From Microbacterium sp. (GTDB taxonomy: Bacteria > Actinomycetota > Actinomycetes > Actinomycetales > Microbacteriaceae), in NCBI GenBank assembly GCA_003248655.1, contig QFPM01000008.1, forward strand, positions 62,001 to 126,000: DNA of 64,000 nt. Reading direction: 5' to 3'. The translations under genes were made by a program, and so were the position numbers. The first letter of the stretch is position 1. Each line of letters starts with the position of its first letter. The notes below the pieces were generated by a model. It was given only the letters and a program-made list of their open reading frames with translations, had not been told where the DNA came from and did no database searches. Below are positions 8,851 through 17,822 of the stretch, in pieces.

Positions 8851-9171
8851 ATGCCGCACCTCACGACCCACATCCTCGACGCCGTGCGCGGGGTGCCTGC
8901 CGCCGGCGTCGACGTGACCCTCGCGGATGCCGCGGGCATCCGCATTGCGAGCGGACGCACCGACGCCGACGGGCGTCTGGGCCTCGGCCCCGAGACGCTC
9001 GAGCCGGGCGACTATGCGCTGACCTTCGCGACCGGCGCGTACTTCGCCGCGAGCGGCACCCCGACCTTCTACCCGTCCGTCACGATCGCGTTCACCGTCG
9101 CGGAGCGCCCGCACTATCACGTGCCGCTCCTGCTCAGCCCCTTCGGCTACTCCACCTACCGCGGCAGCTGA
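8851..9171 (+). CDS. uraH: 5-hydroxyisourate hydrolase (transthyretin-like)
   Basis: At 106 residues this is a textbook HIUase. The N-terminal LTTHILDAVRGVPAAG carries the first active-site His, an Arg-containing strand follows, and the C-terminus ends in the diagnostic tetrapeptide YRGS, which separates true HIUases from transthyretin. It hydrolyses 5-hydroxyisourate to OHCU. The ATG follows the uraD stop by 2 bp; translational coupling is likely. After it comes a 213-bp gap with a long palindrome before hpxO. Confidence 0.95.
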   Translation: MPHLTTHILDAVRGVPAAGVDVTLADAAGIRIASGRTDADGRLGLGPETLEPGDYALTFATGAYFAASGTPTFYPSVTIAFTVAERPHYHVPLLLSPFGYSTYRGS

Positions 9172-9218
9172 CCCCCGGGCTCAGCCCCCGGCTTCAGCCC
9201 CCGGTCCCGGTCCCGGCC

Positions 9219-9330
9219 TGTACCGTTTGCAGGATCAGACCACACGGCCCGCGCGCGGCCACCGCGGAGTTCCGCGGGATTAGGCCCTGACCCGCACCCC
9301 GCTGGGCCTGTTGATCCTGCAAACGGTACA
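9219..9330. repeat. Perfect 19-bp inverted repeat with 74-bp centre
   Basis: Arms TGTACCGTTTGCAGGATCA (9219-9237) and its exact reverse complement (9312-9330) bracket a GC-rich core that contains shorter inverted stretches (near GCGCGCGGCC and CGGAGTTCCG). It lies between uraH and hpxO. Perfect pairing of arms about 110 bp apart, and an architecture like the elements at 22293-22375 and 27002-27087, suggest a small non-coding mobile palindrome; it could also end the uraDH transcript. Confidence 0.75.
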
Positions 9331-9384
9331 CAGCGCCACCGGCGCGAAACGTGGCGGTGACACGACCCTCGTATCCTGCGGGGC

Positions 9385-10578
9385 ATGAAGGTCATCATCG
9401 TGGGCGCGGGAATCGGTGGGACAAGCGCGGGCATCGCCCTGCAGCGGCTCGGGCACGAAGTGGTCATCTACGACCAGATGCGCGAGAACAAGCCGGTCGG
9501 CGCCGCGCTGTCGCTGTGGTCGAACGGCGTGAAGGTGCTGAACTGGCTCGGCGTCGGCCCCGAGGTCGCGGCCCTCGGCGGCGACATGGCCGACATGGTC
9601 TACCTCGACGGGTTCACCGGCGAAACCCTGTGCGACTTCTCCCTCGCGCCCGTCACGGCGCAGACGGGGCAGAAGCCCTACCCGGTCGCCCGGGCCGACC
9701 TGCAGGCGCTCCTGATGGAGCGGTTCGGCACAGAGCGCATCCACCTGGGGATGAAGATGGTCGGCATCGCCGACGACGGGGCAGCCGTGACCGTCACCTT
9801 CGCCGACGGCACCTCCGACACGGCCGACGTCCTCATCGGCGCGGATGGTGCGCGCTCGCTCACCCGCGCCTACGTGCAGCCGGACGGCGCCGACGAGATC
9901 GTGCGCGAATATTCCGGCTATACGAACTTCAACGGGCTCATCCCGGCGCGGGGCGAGATCGGCCGCGCGACCGCCTGGACGACGTACGTCGCGGACGGCA
10001 AGCGCGCCGCCGTCATGCCCGTCGCGGGCGACCGGTTCTACTTCTGGTTCGATGTCCCGCAGGATGCCGGGCTGCCCTACGACCGCGCCGAGGGCGTCGC
10101 GCCGCTGCGCGAAGCGTTCGCGGGGTGGGCTCCGGGGGTGCAGACGCTCCTCGACACGATCGACCCCGCCGTCTCGCTCAACCGCGTCGAGATCTGGGAC
10201 ATCACGCCGTTTCGGGCGTGGGCGAAGGGGCGGGTCGCGATCCTGGGCGACGCGGCGCACAACACCGCCCCCGACATCGGGCAGGGCGCCTGCTCGGCCC
10301 TCGAGGACTCCTTCGCCCTCGGCATCGCGTTCGCCACCAACACGATCAGCGTCGAAGACACGCTCCGTCGGTATGAGGCCATCCGCGTCGAACGGGCCGG
10401 CGAGCTCGTGCTGCGCGCACGCCGCCGCGGCTACGAAACCCACGCGTTCGACGCCGACGCGACGTCATCTTGGTACGAGAGTCTGCGCGGCGCCGACGGA
10501 GTTGCCATCATTCGTGGCATCGTAGGAAACATCGAGGGCAGTCCCGTGAACCTCGGCAGTGGGGTGCTGACCGACTGA
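9385..10578 (+). CDS. hpxO: FAD-dependent urate hydroxylase
   Basis: This 397-residue class A flavin monooxygenase oxidises urate to 5-hydroxyisourate with NAD(P)H and O2, replacing uricase. The N-terminal GAGIGGTSAGIAL dinucleotide loop, the DxxG-type LIGADGARSLTR and the FAD/ribityl motif AILGDAAHNTAPDIGQG (about residues 284-300) are all present. The lengthy match to the HpxO style (MKVIIVGAGIGG, then CxFSLAPVTAQTGQ-like substrate strand) and location beside uraH/uraD support urate over other aromatic substrates. A putative own promoter lies in the 213-bp gap upstream. Confidence 0.88.
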   Translation: MKVIIVGAGIGGTSAGIALQRLGHEVVIYDQMRENKPVGAALSLWSNGVKVLNWLGVGPEVAALGGDMADMVYLDGFTGETLCDFSLAPVTAQTGQKPYPVARADLQALLMERFGTERIHLGMKMVGIADDGAAVTVTFADGTSDTADVLIGADGARSLTRAYVQPDGADEIVREYSGYTNFNGLIPARGEIGRATAWTTYVADGKRAAVMPVAGDRFYFWFDVPQDAGLPYDRAEGVAPLREAFAGWAPGVQTLLDTIDPAVSLNRVEIWDITPFRAWAKGRVAILGDAAHNTAPDIGQGACSALEDSFALGIAFATNTISVEDTLRRYEAIRVERAGELVLRARRRGYETHAFDADATSSWYESLRGADGVAIIRGIVGNIEGSPVNLGSGVLTD

Positions 10579-10650
10579 CGGGGCCACGACGCAGGCAGAC
10601 ACTGGGAGGATGCCACGACCGCTCCTGAAACCGCGCACGCACCGGGGGGT

Positions 10651-13155
10651 GTGACGCGCGAGAGGGAACCGCTCCTCGTCGTCGACGAGCGGGCGGACGA
10701 TGCTGCCCACGCGGAGCTCGATGCTCTCATGCGCACGCGCCTCGGTGCGCACCTCTCCGGACTCCTCGCCGCGGCCGAGGCTCCGCTGACCGCCGCCGAT
10801 CTGGGCCGCCTGAGCGGACGGCCGGCCGCCGACGTGGCGGCGCTGCTGCCGGATGCCGGCGACATCCGCCGCCTGCCGGGGCACCCCGGCACATGGGAAC
10901 TCACCGACCCGGATGCCGTCGCGCGCGTCGTCCGGAACCTGCACTCCGGGCCGCTGCCCGACGGCGCGGAGCACCGCGCGCCGATTCGCGAGCTCGCGCT
11001 CACGCCGTTCCGCTCGGCGTTGCTGGCCGCCGTCGACTCGGCCCGCACCGAGTGGGGGTGGGCCGCCGCCCCCGAGTTCACGCTCTCTCCGGCGTTCGTC
11101 CGCTCGATGCACGGCCGCCGGGCCGAGCGGCAGGCGCTCGTGGCGACCCTCAGCGATCCGGCGCGCTCCCGACTGCTGCACGCCCGGCATCCGGGTGCAG
11201 CCCGCGAGCAGCTGCTCGAGGCGGCTGCCGATCTCGCGGGGGCGACGGCGTCGACGGGTGATCTGGAAGACGTGGCGACGCTGCTGCTCGCCGCCCAGCA
11301 GCTCGAGCGCGCGGATGGCGCAGTCCCCCGTCGCCTCTCCCCCGTGTTCGCGCTGCTCGGCGACACGGAACGCGCCCTCGCACTCGCCCGTCTCGTGCGA
11401 ACCGACGTGCCGATCGAGCTCGCCTACGTCGCCCTTGCCGCGGCGCAGTCCGGGGACGCGCGGGCCGAGATCATCGCCGACAGCGCACTCGCGCTCCTGC
11501 ACGACGCCGCCCCGGGCGCGCTGCTGCGCACGGCGCAGGCGATCGCCGGGGCGGCGCTGTACCTCTCGGCAGGTGCCGCCCGCCGCCTCGCCGCGACGGC
11601 GCACCGGATGGTCGAGGATGCCTTCGCTGACGCTCCGACCCCGCCGCACGCGGAGGTCGCGGGTCTGCGCACGCGCCAGTTCCGCGCGTCTCGCGATCAC
11701 GAGTGGGCGCTGGGCGCGACGACTCTCGCGACCGCGGGAGTCGCGGCGATCCAGGCGAGCGGCGTCGACACGGGAGAGCTCTCGACGAAGAAGCTGGCCA
11801 AGCTCCGGAAGAAGGCCGACACGGGCGAGCTGCCCGAGGTCGGCGCGGGCGAGCGCAGCATCGTCGCCGCGCGGGATGCCGCGCATCGGATCGATGACGA
11901 AGCTCGCCGCGCGGTCGTCCTCGCCGACATCGCCGCGCGTCTCGCGGTGCGCACGACCGCGTCCGCTCCCTCGCCGGCGCTCGAGGCGGCGGCCGACGAG
12001 ATCGCCGAAGAGGCGGTGTCGCTGGCGAGCTTCACGCGCGACGCCGAGACGCTCGTGGCCGTCGCGCGCCTGCTCTCGGGCGGTGCCGCGCACGACGGCG
12101 ACAGCCCCGAGCCGCCCGCGCGACCCGACCTCGCGCGCGCCGCCCGCGCGGCTCGGCTCGCGTTGCAGCTCATCGCTGAGCCGGATGCCGGTGGCCGCCG
12201 CGACGGCGACCGCCCCGGCGACCGGGACCCCGACGGCCCCCGCACGGAAGGGGCGACCCCCGACGACACGGCCGCCGCCGCGGCGGGGCTGCTCCTCGCC
12301 GCCGCCCGCGCACTCCCCGCGAGCGAGCGGGACGAGTGGGCGGTGCCGGCGGCGCGCGCGATCGTGGCCGCCGGATCCACGCGCCTCACCCGACGCCCGC
12401 CGCCGCGACCGCGCTCGAGCGGCGCGCCCGCCGCGCTCGCCGAGGCCGCCGCGATCCTCGGCTCCGCCGGGGCGGTCGACGAGGCGCGCGCGGCCGCGCA
12501 GGCTGCGGCCGATGCGCTCGCCCGCGTACCGGCGCCCGCACGCGCGCGGCGCGAGGCCGAAGTGGTGGCCGCGCTCCTGCACGCGACGGATGACGAGGTC
12601 TTCGCCGTCGCGCGGGCGGCCGCCGATGCCGAGCGTGACGGCGTCGAGGGCCGGTGGGATGCGGCCGCTCCCGCGCTCGTCGCTGAGGCGGGCATCCGTC
12701 TGCGGCATCCGCACGATGCCGCACCGGGCGAGGCGGAGGATGCCGCGGCCCTCACGCCCGCGCGCGCCGCGATCGTCGAGCGGATCATCACGGAGAGCGT
12801 TGACGCGCTGCGCCATCACGATGCCGCGACGCAGCTGACCACCCTCGCCGACATGTCCGTTCGACGGGTCGATCCGGCCAGAGCCCGACGCCTCGCGACG
12901 GAGGCTCTGCAGGCCGCGCACGTACGCGACCCCCTGCTGGTGCAGCGCGCCGAAGCGGCACTGGAGGCCGCTCGCGCCGCACATGCCACCCCTGCCGACA
13001 CGGCGCCCACCCTCGATTCTCGGGCTGCGGCGGGCATCGCGGCATCCTGGGTTGCGGCGAGCTATCCGCTCGATCGGCTCGACGACCTCGTCCTGGCCGA
13101 CCCTGCCGTCGGCGCGCGCGTGATCCGCGCGATCGAGGCCGACCTCGCGCGCTGA
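10651..13155 (+). CDS. Unrecognised 834-residue alanine/arginine-rich helical protein
   Basis: No known family is recognised. The protein is almost entirely predicted helix: many repeated Ala-Arg-Leu helical hairpins of about 35-45 residues, reminiscent of TPR, HEAT or ARM solenoids but without a clear consensus. A charged hinge STKKLAKLRKKADTGELPE lies near residues 380-398 and an Asp/Gly/Pro-rich linker (about 515-545) splits the chain into two helical halves. No signal peptide or membrane segment is seen. The GTG start at 10651 is tentative; a shorter form is possible. It sits between hpxO and the purine permease and ends 12 bp before the convergent permease stop. The long antisense frames across it are GC artefacts. 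Confidence 0.65.
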   Translation: MTREREPLLVVDERADDAAHAELDALMRTRLGAHLSGLLAAAEAPLTAADLGRLSGRPAADVAALLPDAGDIRRLPGHPGTWELTDPDAVARVVRNLHSGPLPDGAEHRAPIRELALTPFRSALLAAVDSARTEWGWAAAPEFTLSPAFVRSMHGRRAERQALVATLSDPARSRLLHARHPGAAREQLLEAAADLAGATASTGDLEDVATLLLAAQQLERADGAVPRRLSPVFALLGDTERALALARLVRTDVPIELAYVALAAAQSGDARAEIIADSALALLHDAAPGALLRTAQAIAGAALYLSAGAARRLAATAHRMVEDAFADAPTPPHAEVAGLRTRQFRASRDHEWALGATTLATAGVAAIQASGVDTGELSTKKLAKLRKKADTGELPEVGAGERSIVAARDAAHRIDDEARRAVVLADIAARLAVRTTASAPSPALEAAADEIAEEAVSLASFTRDAETLVAVARLLSGGAAHDGDSPEPPARPDLARAARAARLALQLIAEPDAGGRRDGDRPGDRDPDGPRTEGATPDDTAAAAAGLLLAAARALPASERDEWAVPAARAIVAAGSTRLTRRPPPRPRSSGAPAALAEAAAILGSAGAVDEARAAAQAAADALARVPAPARARREAEVVAALLHATDDEVFAVARAAADAERDGVEGRWDAAAPALVAEAGIRLRHPHDAAPGEAEDAAALTPARAAIVERIITESVDALRHHDAATQLTTLADMSVRRVDPARARRLATEALQAAHVRDPLLVQRAEAALEAARAAHATPADTAPTLDSRAAAGIAASWVAASYPLDRLDDLVLADPAVGARVIRAIEADLAR

Positions 13156-13167
13156 GCCTCCGCGCGA

Positions 13168-14652
13168 TCAGGTCGCGGGCTTTTCGTCCGGGTCGGACTC
13201 GGAGAGCACCTGCGTCGGAATCAATCCCGTGCCCTCGGCGTCGGGGTGGGTCAGCGCTGCCGCGGCAGGTCCCCGGACCGCGTCGTAGCCGCCGAGCGCG
13301 GGTTCGCCCGCCTGCTCGGCGCGCATCTGATCGCTGTTGAGCAGCAGGTTCAGGAGGATCGCGGCGATCGCGCCGGCCGAGATCCCCGAGTCGAAGATCA
13401 GCTGGAACCAGTCCGGGAAGCGGTCATAGATCGTCGGGTTGACGGTCGGCAGCAGGGCGACACCGATCGACAGCGCGACGACGAGGACGTTCTTGTTGTT
13501 GAACTTGACCTTCGTGAGGGTCCGGATGCCGGAGGCCGCGACCATGCCGAACAGCGCGATCCCGGCGCCGCCGAGCACGGCGCGCGGCACGCCCTCGACG
13601 ATCGCGGCGACCTTCGGGATGAGCCCGAGGACGACGAGGATGGCGCCGGCCATCGTCGCGACGTAGCGCGAGCGGACGCCCGTGAGCGAGACGAGCCCGA
13701 CGTTCTGCGCGAACGCCGTGTACGGGAAGGTGTTGAAGATTCCGCCGAGGAGAGTGCCGAGCCCGTCAGCGCGGAGGCCATCGGCCAGCTGGCGGCGCGT
13801 GACGGGCTTGTCGACGATCTCACCGACGGCGATCATGTCGCCCGTCGTCTCGGTCATGATGACGAGCCCGACGACGAGCATCGAGATGATCGAGAAGACC
13901 TCGAAGGTCGGCAGACCGAAGTGGAACGGCGTGACGACGGCGAACCACGCGGCATCCGTCACGTGCGACCAGTCGACCATGCCGGGCATGAAGAGGGCCA
14001 CGATCGTGCCGACCACGAGGCCGAGAAGGACCGAGACGCGCGCGAGCGCCGCGGGCGCGAACCGCTCGATCAGCACGATGAACAGGAGCGTCCCGAACGC
14101 GAAGGCGACGTTGACGGGCGGGGCGCCCGGCTCGTCGGCGGACGATCCGGTGGCGATCCACCCGGCGGCGACGCGCATGAGCGAGAGGCCGATGATGAGG
14201 ATGACGGTGCCCGTCACGATCGGCGGGAAGAACCTCAGCAGCTGCGCGAAGAACGGCGCGACGAGGATCATGAACAGGCCCACCGCGATGACCGACCCGA
14301 AGACCGTCGTGATGCCGTGCTGACTGCCGATCGCGATCATCGGGCCGACGGCCGCGAACGTGACGCCCTGCATGAGCGGCAGGCGCACGCCGAACCGCCA
14401 GAAGCCGACCGACTGCACGATCGTCGCGATGCCCGCGATGAACAGGTCGGCGCTGATGAGGAACGCGAGGTCGGCGGCGTCGTAGCCGAGCGCGCCGCCG
14501 ACGATGAGCGGCACGGCGACCGCCCCCGCGTACAGCGCGAGGACGTGCTGCAGTCCGAGCGGGAACAGCCGCGCGAGCGGCGGAATCGTATCGACCGAAT
14601 TCTCGGTCTTGCTGCGCACGGATCTCGCGGGCTTCTCGGTCGTGTCTGTCAT
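13168..14652 (-). CDS. NCS2/NAT family xanthine-uracil permease
   Basis: This 494-residue integral membrane protein has about 14 hydrophobic segments. The nucleobase-ascorbate transporter features are clear: QH in the first transmembrane segment (LGLQHVLALYAG, about residue 33), an acidic residue in segment 8 (ETTGDMIAVGEI) and the NAT signature QNVGLVSLTGVRS in segment 10. It moves a purine or pyrimidine base inward with protons. The ATG at 14652 is preceded by GAGGGG at good distance. Surrounded by urate and allantoin enzymes, xanthine or urate is the likely cargo; uracil cannot be excluded from sequence. Confidence 0.88.
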   Translation of the reverse strand: MTDTTEKPARSVRSKTENSVDTIPPLARLFPLGLQHVLALYAGAVAVPLIVGGALGYDAADLAFLISADLFIAGIATIVQSVGFWRFGVRLPLMQGVTFAAVGPMIAIGSQHGITTVFGSVIAVGLFMILVAPFFAQLLRFFPPIVTGTVILIIGLSLMRVAAGWIATGSSADEPGAPPVNVAFAFGTLLFIVLIERFAPAALARVSVLLGLVVGTIVALFMPGMVDWSHVTDAAWFAVVTPFHFGLPTFEVFSIISMLVVGLVIMTETTGDMIAVGEIVDKPVTRRQLADGLRADGLGTLLGGIFNTFPYTAFAQNVGLVSLTGVRSRYVATMAGAILVVLGLIPKVAAIVEGVPRAVLGGAGIALFGMVAASGIRTLTKVKFNNKNVLVVALSIGVALLPTVNPTIYDRFPDWFQLIFDSGISAGAIAAILLNLLLNSDQMRAEQAGEPALGGYDAVRGPAAAALTHPDAEGTGLIPTQVLSESDPDEKPAT

Positions 14653-14810
14653 GGCATCCCCTCGCTGCGGCACGCTCGCCGCGCGAGCTGTGCGCCCTCG
14701 CTGTGTGAACGAGACGATACGGCGACGGGGCGTGCCGGGAAACGGATGCGACACGACTGTCGACAAGGTGTAACAGCGCCGTCACGCGCGGGGGTGCGCG
14801 GCGCGGGCAG

Positions 14811-15932
14811 TCAGAGCGAGCCGACCCACTCCGACGTGCCGTCGGCGAAGTGCTGCTCTTTCCAGATCGGCAGCCGCGCTTTCAGCTCGTCGACGAGGAG
14901 CGCGCACGCGGTGAACGCCTCGGCGCGATGCGCGGATGCCGTGGCGCACACGATCGCAAGATCACCGATCTCGAGCGAGCCGACACGGTGGATTGCGGCG
15001 ACTCGGACATCGTGGGCGTTCGCGATCTCGGCGCACACCTCGGCGATGAGCTCCCCCGCCGACGGATGCGCGGAGTAGTCGAGCCGCGCGACGCCGCGTC
15101 CGCCGTCGTGGTCGCGCACCGTACCCACGAATGTGACGACGGCGCCAGCGGTGGGATGCTCGACGAGCGCCGCGACGGCGGCGGGGTCGAGCGGTTCATC
15201 GGAGATCGCGGCGAGGAGGACGCGCGGGGCGGAGGCGGTCATTCCGGGGCTTTCCCCGGGGGTCGCGGGGGCGGCGGGGGTCGCGGGGACTGCGGGGGTC
15301 GCGGGGGCGGCGTTCGGGGCGGGGGCGTTCGGGGCGTGGTCGCCGCCGGCGACCTGGTCGAGCAGGTGGTCGAGGATCGGTTCGAGCACGGCGATGCCAT
15401 CACGGACGCCCCCGGGCGATCCGGGCAGGTTGACGATCACGGCGCCGCCCGCGGTGACGCCCGCGAGCCCTCGCGACAGGATGGCGTGCGGGAGCGCCGC
15501 CGCACCGCGGCGACGGAGCTCTTCGGGGATGCCGGGGAGCACGCGCGCGAGACGCGACGCGGTCTGCTCGGGCGTCGCGTCGGTCGGCGAGACTCCCGTC
15601 CCGCCGGTCGTGACGACGAGGGTCGCGCCGGCGGCGAGCGCGTCGTCGAGGGCGGCGCCGACCGGAGCTCCGTCGGGGACGGTGTGCGTGCGCACGCGCC
15701 AGCCGCGCCCCTCGAGCCACCCGGCGAGGACGGGGCCGGTCGTGTCAGGGCGGGTCCCTGCCGCCACCCGGTTCGAGCAGACGATGACGGCGGCGTCGCG
15801 GCCGGCCGTCCCGGCATCCGTCATGGCATCCGTCATGGCATGCCCGGTGTCGCCGGTGGCATGCCCGGCGGTAGCGTCCCCGGCATCCGTCATGGCATGC
15901 CCGGCGGCCACGGCATCCCCGGCATCCGTCAT
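14811..15932 (-). CDS. MogA-MoaE fusion (molybdopterin adenylyltransferase + molybdopterin synthase large subunit)
   Basis: Two molybdenum-cofactor enzymes are fused in 373 residues. After an odd N-terminal tail of MTDAG/MTDAGDA repeats, residues about 40-200 form a MogA/MoaB domain (VTTGGTGVSPTDATPE and VNLPGSPGGVRDG). An Ala/Pro linker follows (near 210-235), then a MoaE domain with GAVVTFVGTVRDHDGG, IHRVGSLEIGD and the catalytic Lys in LPIWKEQHFADG. MogA adenylates molybdopterin; MoaE inserts the dithiolene sulphurs with MoaD. The ATG at 15932 overlaps the moaC stop by 4 bp and has GGAG/AGG upstream; a GTG 12 nt earlier is less likely. Confidence 0.88.
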   Translation of the reverse strand: MTDAGDAVAAGHAMTDAGDATAGHATGDTGHAMTDAMTDAGTAGRDAAVIVCSNRVAAGTRPDTTGPVLAGWLEGRGWRVRTHTVPDGAPVGAALDDALAAGATLVVTTGGTGVSPTDATPEQTASRLARVLPGIPEELRRRGAAALPHAILSRGLAGVTAGGAVIVNLPGSPGGVRDGIAVLEPILDHLLDQVAGGDHAPNAPAPNAAPATPAVPATPAAPATPGESPGMTASAPRVLLAAISDEPLDPAAVAALVEHPTAGAVVTFVGTVRDHDGGRGVARLDYSAHPSAGELIAEVCAEIANAHDVRVAAIHRVGSLEIGDLAIVCATASAHRAEAFTACALLVDELKARLPIWKEQHFADGTSEWVGSL

Positions 15933-16462
15933 GACCTGCTCCACGCGCCGGAGCGTCCGCCGGACTTCTCGAGCACCGCGATCTCGCCGATGACGGCGGC
16001 ACGATCGACGGCTTTGATCATGTCGTAGAGGGTGAGCGCGGCGACGGATGCCGCGGTCAGCGCCTCCATCTCGACGCCCGTGCGCCCGGTCGTCACGACC
16101 GTCGCCTCGATCAGCACGTCGCGCTCGCGGGGCGTGATCTCGACCGTCACCGCGCTGATCGGCAGGGGGTGGCAGAGCGGGATGAGCGTCGACGTCTGCT
16201 TCGCCGCTTGGATGCCGGCGACGCGCGCGACGGCGATCGCCTCGCCCTTGGGGAGGTCTCCGTCCGCGATCCGCGCGACGACGTCGGGCCGCGTCGTGAG
16301 CACGGCCTGCGCCGTGGCGCTGCGGCGAGTGAGGTCTTTCTCGGACACGTCGACCATGTGCACGGCGCCGTCGGGTCGCTGGTGGGTGAGGTCGCCGGCA
16401 TCCGGGGTGGGGGCGTTCGGGGCATCCGGGGTGCCGAGATCCGTCGTGTCAGTCGCGTCCAT
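15929..16462 (-). CDS. moaC: Cyclic pyranopterin monophosphate synthase
   Basis: This 177-residue MoaC converts 3',8-cyclo-GTP made by MoaA to cyclic pyranopterin monophosphate. Signatures include IPLCHPLPIS (about 93-102), GVEMEALTAASVAALTLYDM and the C-terminal MIKAVDRAA with KSGGRSG. An extra 35-residue Asp/Thr/Pro-rich N-terminal extension precedes VHMVDVSEKDLT and is unusual. Its start at 16462 overlaps moeA by 14 bp, and its stop overlaps the next gene's ATG by 4 bp, placing it firmly in the moeA-moaC-mogA/moaE operon. Confidence 0.95.
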   Translation of the reverse strand: MDATDTTDLGTPDAPNAPTPDAGDLTHQRPDGAVHMVDVSEKDLTRRSATAQAVLTTRPDVVARIADGDLPKGEAIAVARVAGIQAAKQTSTLIPLCHPLPISAVTVEITPRERDVLIEATVVTTGRTGVEMEALTAASVAALTLYDMIKAVDRAAVIGEIAVLEKSGGRSGAWSRS

Positions 16463-17822
16463 CGATCCTCCAGGTCTCCACGGGGGTGCCCGCGTCGAGG
16501 TGCACAGCGTCCGCGGGCACGTGCACCAGCACGCTCGAGCGGGCGTAGGCGTGCAGCAGGTGCGACGACGCCCCGCCGACCGCGTGGACGCGGCCCTCGG
16601 CATCCACCCTGCCACGCCGCACCTGGTGCTTGCCGGGCGGGGAGTCCCACGCCTCGGCGAGCGCCAGGGTCTCGCGCGGGCGGGCGACAGGGGTGCGCGA
16701 CCCGGTCGCGAGCGCGCGCAGGATCGGCCGCAGGAACACCTCGAACGACACGAGACACGAGACGGGGTTGCCGGGAAAGCACAGGACGGGCGTTCGGGCC
16801 GCTGTGCCGCTGTCGGCCGCGCCGGTGGGGATCGTGCCGAGGCCCTGCGGGCCGCCGGGCTGCATCGCGACCGAGCCGAACCAGACTCCCGCGGGTTCGA
16901 GCACGTCGCGCACGACTTCGCGAGCGCCCGCGCTGACGCCGCCGACCGTGAGGACGAGGTCGACGGTGCGCGCGTGTTGGTCGAGGATGCCGCGGAGCTC
17001 GTCCGGCTCGTCGCTCGCGCACGGCGCGACGACGACTTCGGCGCCCGCCTCAGTGAGCGCGAGCCACAGCGAGTAGCTGTTCGCATCGTGGATCTGGCCG
17101 GGCGCGAGCTGGGTGCCCGGTGGTCGCACCTCGTGGCCCGTGACGGTCAGCAGCACGCGCGGGCGGCGGAGGAGGGCGACGTGGGTCGCGCCCGAGAACG
17201 CGAGGATGCCGAGGGCGGGCGCCGTGAGCGCATCGCCCGCTCTGAGCAGGGTGTCGCCGACAGCGACGTCGCTGCCCGCGGGGCGCACGAACGTGCCCGG
17301 CTCTGTGGGGGTGCGGAAGGCGACGCTGTCGCCCGCGCCGAACCGGGGCGGATCGGCCTGCTCGATCGGCACGACGACATCCGCACCGGGTGGGATCGGG
17401 GCGCCCGTCATGATCGGGGCCGCCTCACCGGGGCCGATGCCCGCGCCCGCCTCGCCCGCGACGATCGCGGCGACGACGCGCAGCGAGACGGGGCCGTCGG
17501 GGGTCGCCGTGGCCAGGTCGGCGGCGCGCACCGCGTAGCCGTCCATCTGGGAGTTGTCGAACCGCGGCAGCGGCGCCGTCGCGCGGATGTCGCCGGCATC
17601 CGTCGCAAGGATGCGACCGAGCCACCGCGCGGGGTCGCGCATGAGCGCGGCATCCGTCAGCGGCAGCTCTTCGGTCCCGAGCCGGGTCGGGCCCGCCGGG
17701 TCGAGCCCGCACTCGGCGAGCAGCGCCGCGACGGCCGCGGCATGCTCCTCGACCGAGCGACGGGGGTGCGGATCACGAGAGGTGCTCACCGCACCATCGT
17801 GCCCGACTCCGGGCCCGCTCAT
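16449..17822 (-). CDS. moeA: Molybdopterin molybdenumtransferase
   Basis: MoeA inserts molybdate into adenylated molybdopterin. Of up to 457 residues, the MoeA N-terminal part contains FDNSQMDGYAVRAADLA and GEAAPIMTGAPIPPGAD; the central MogA-like domain has LTVGGVSAGAREVV and LCFPGNPVSCLVSFEVFL; the C-terminal beta domain follows to the end. The ATG at 17822 gives the longest frame, but a GTG at 17789 (reading STSRDPHPRR) is equally possible because the first residues are poor in family similarity. It leads the operon; its upstream region is the family-B repeat cluster. Confidence 0.92.
   Translation of the reverse strand: MSGPGVGHDGAVSTSRDPHPRRSVEEHAAAVAALLAECGLDPAGPTRLGTEELPLTDAALMRDPARWLGRILATDAGDIRATAPLPRFDNSQMDGYAVRAADLATATPDGPVSLRVVAAIVAGEAGAGIGPGEAAPIMTGAPIPPGADVVVPIEQADPPRFGAGDSVAFRTPTEPGTFVRPAGSDVAVGDTLLRAGDALTAPALGILAFSGATHVALLRRPRVLLTVTGHEVRPPGTQLAPGQIHDANSYSLWLALTEAGAEVVVAPCASDEPDELRGILDQHARTVDLVLTVGGVSAGAREVVRDVLEPAGVWFGSVAMQPGGPQGLGTIPTGAADSGTAARTPVLCFPGNPVSCLVSFEVFLRPILRALATGSRTPVARPRETLALAEAWDSPPGKHQVRRGRVDAEGRVHAVGGASSHLLHAYARSSVLVHVPADAVHLDAGTPVETWRIDGRD

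Noticed and set aside
10465..12984. Minus-strand open frame opposite the 834-residue gene
   Set aside because: Both strands are open owing to GC bias. The plus-strand frame has the helical Ala/Leu pattern and fits between its neighbours; the minus frame overlaps hpxO and is Arg/Gly-rich without a protein-like pattern.
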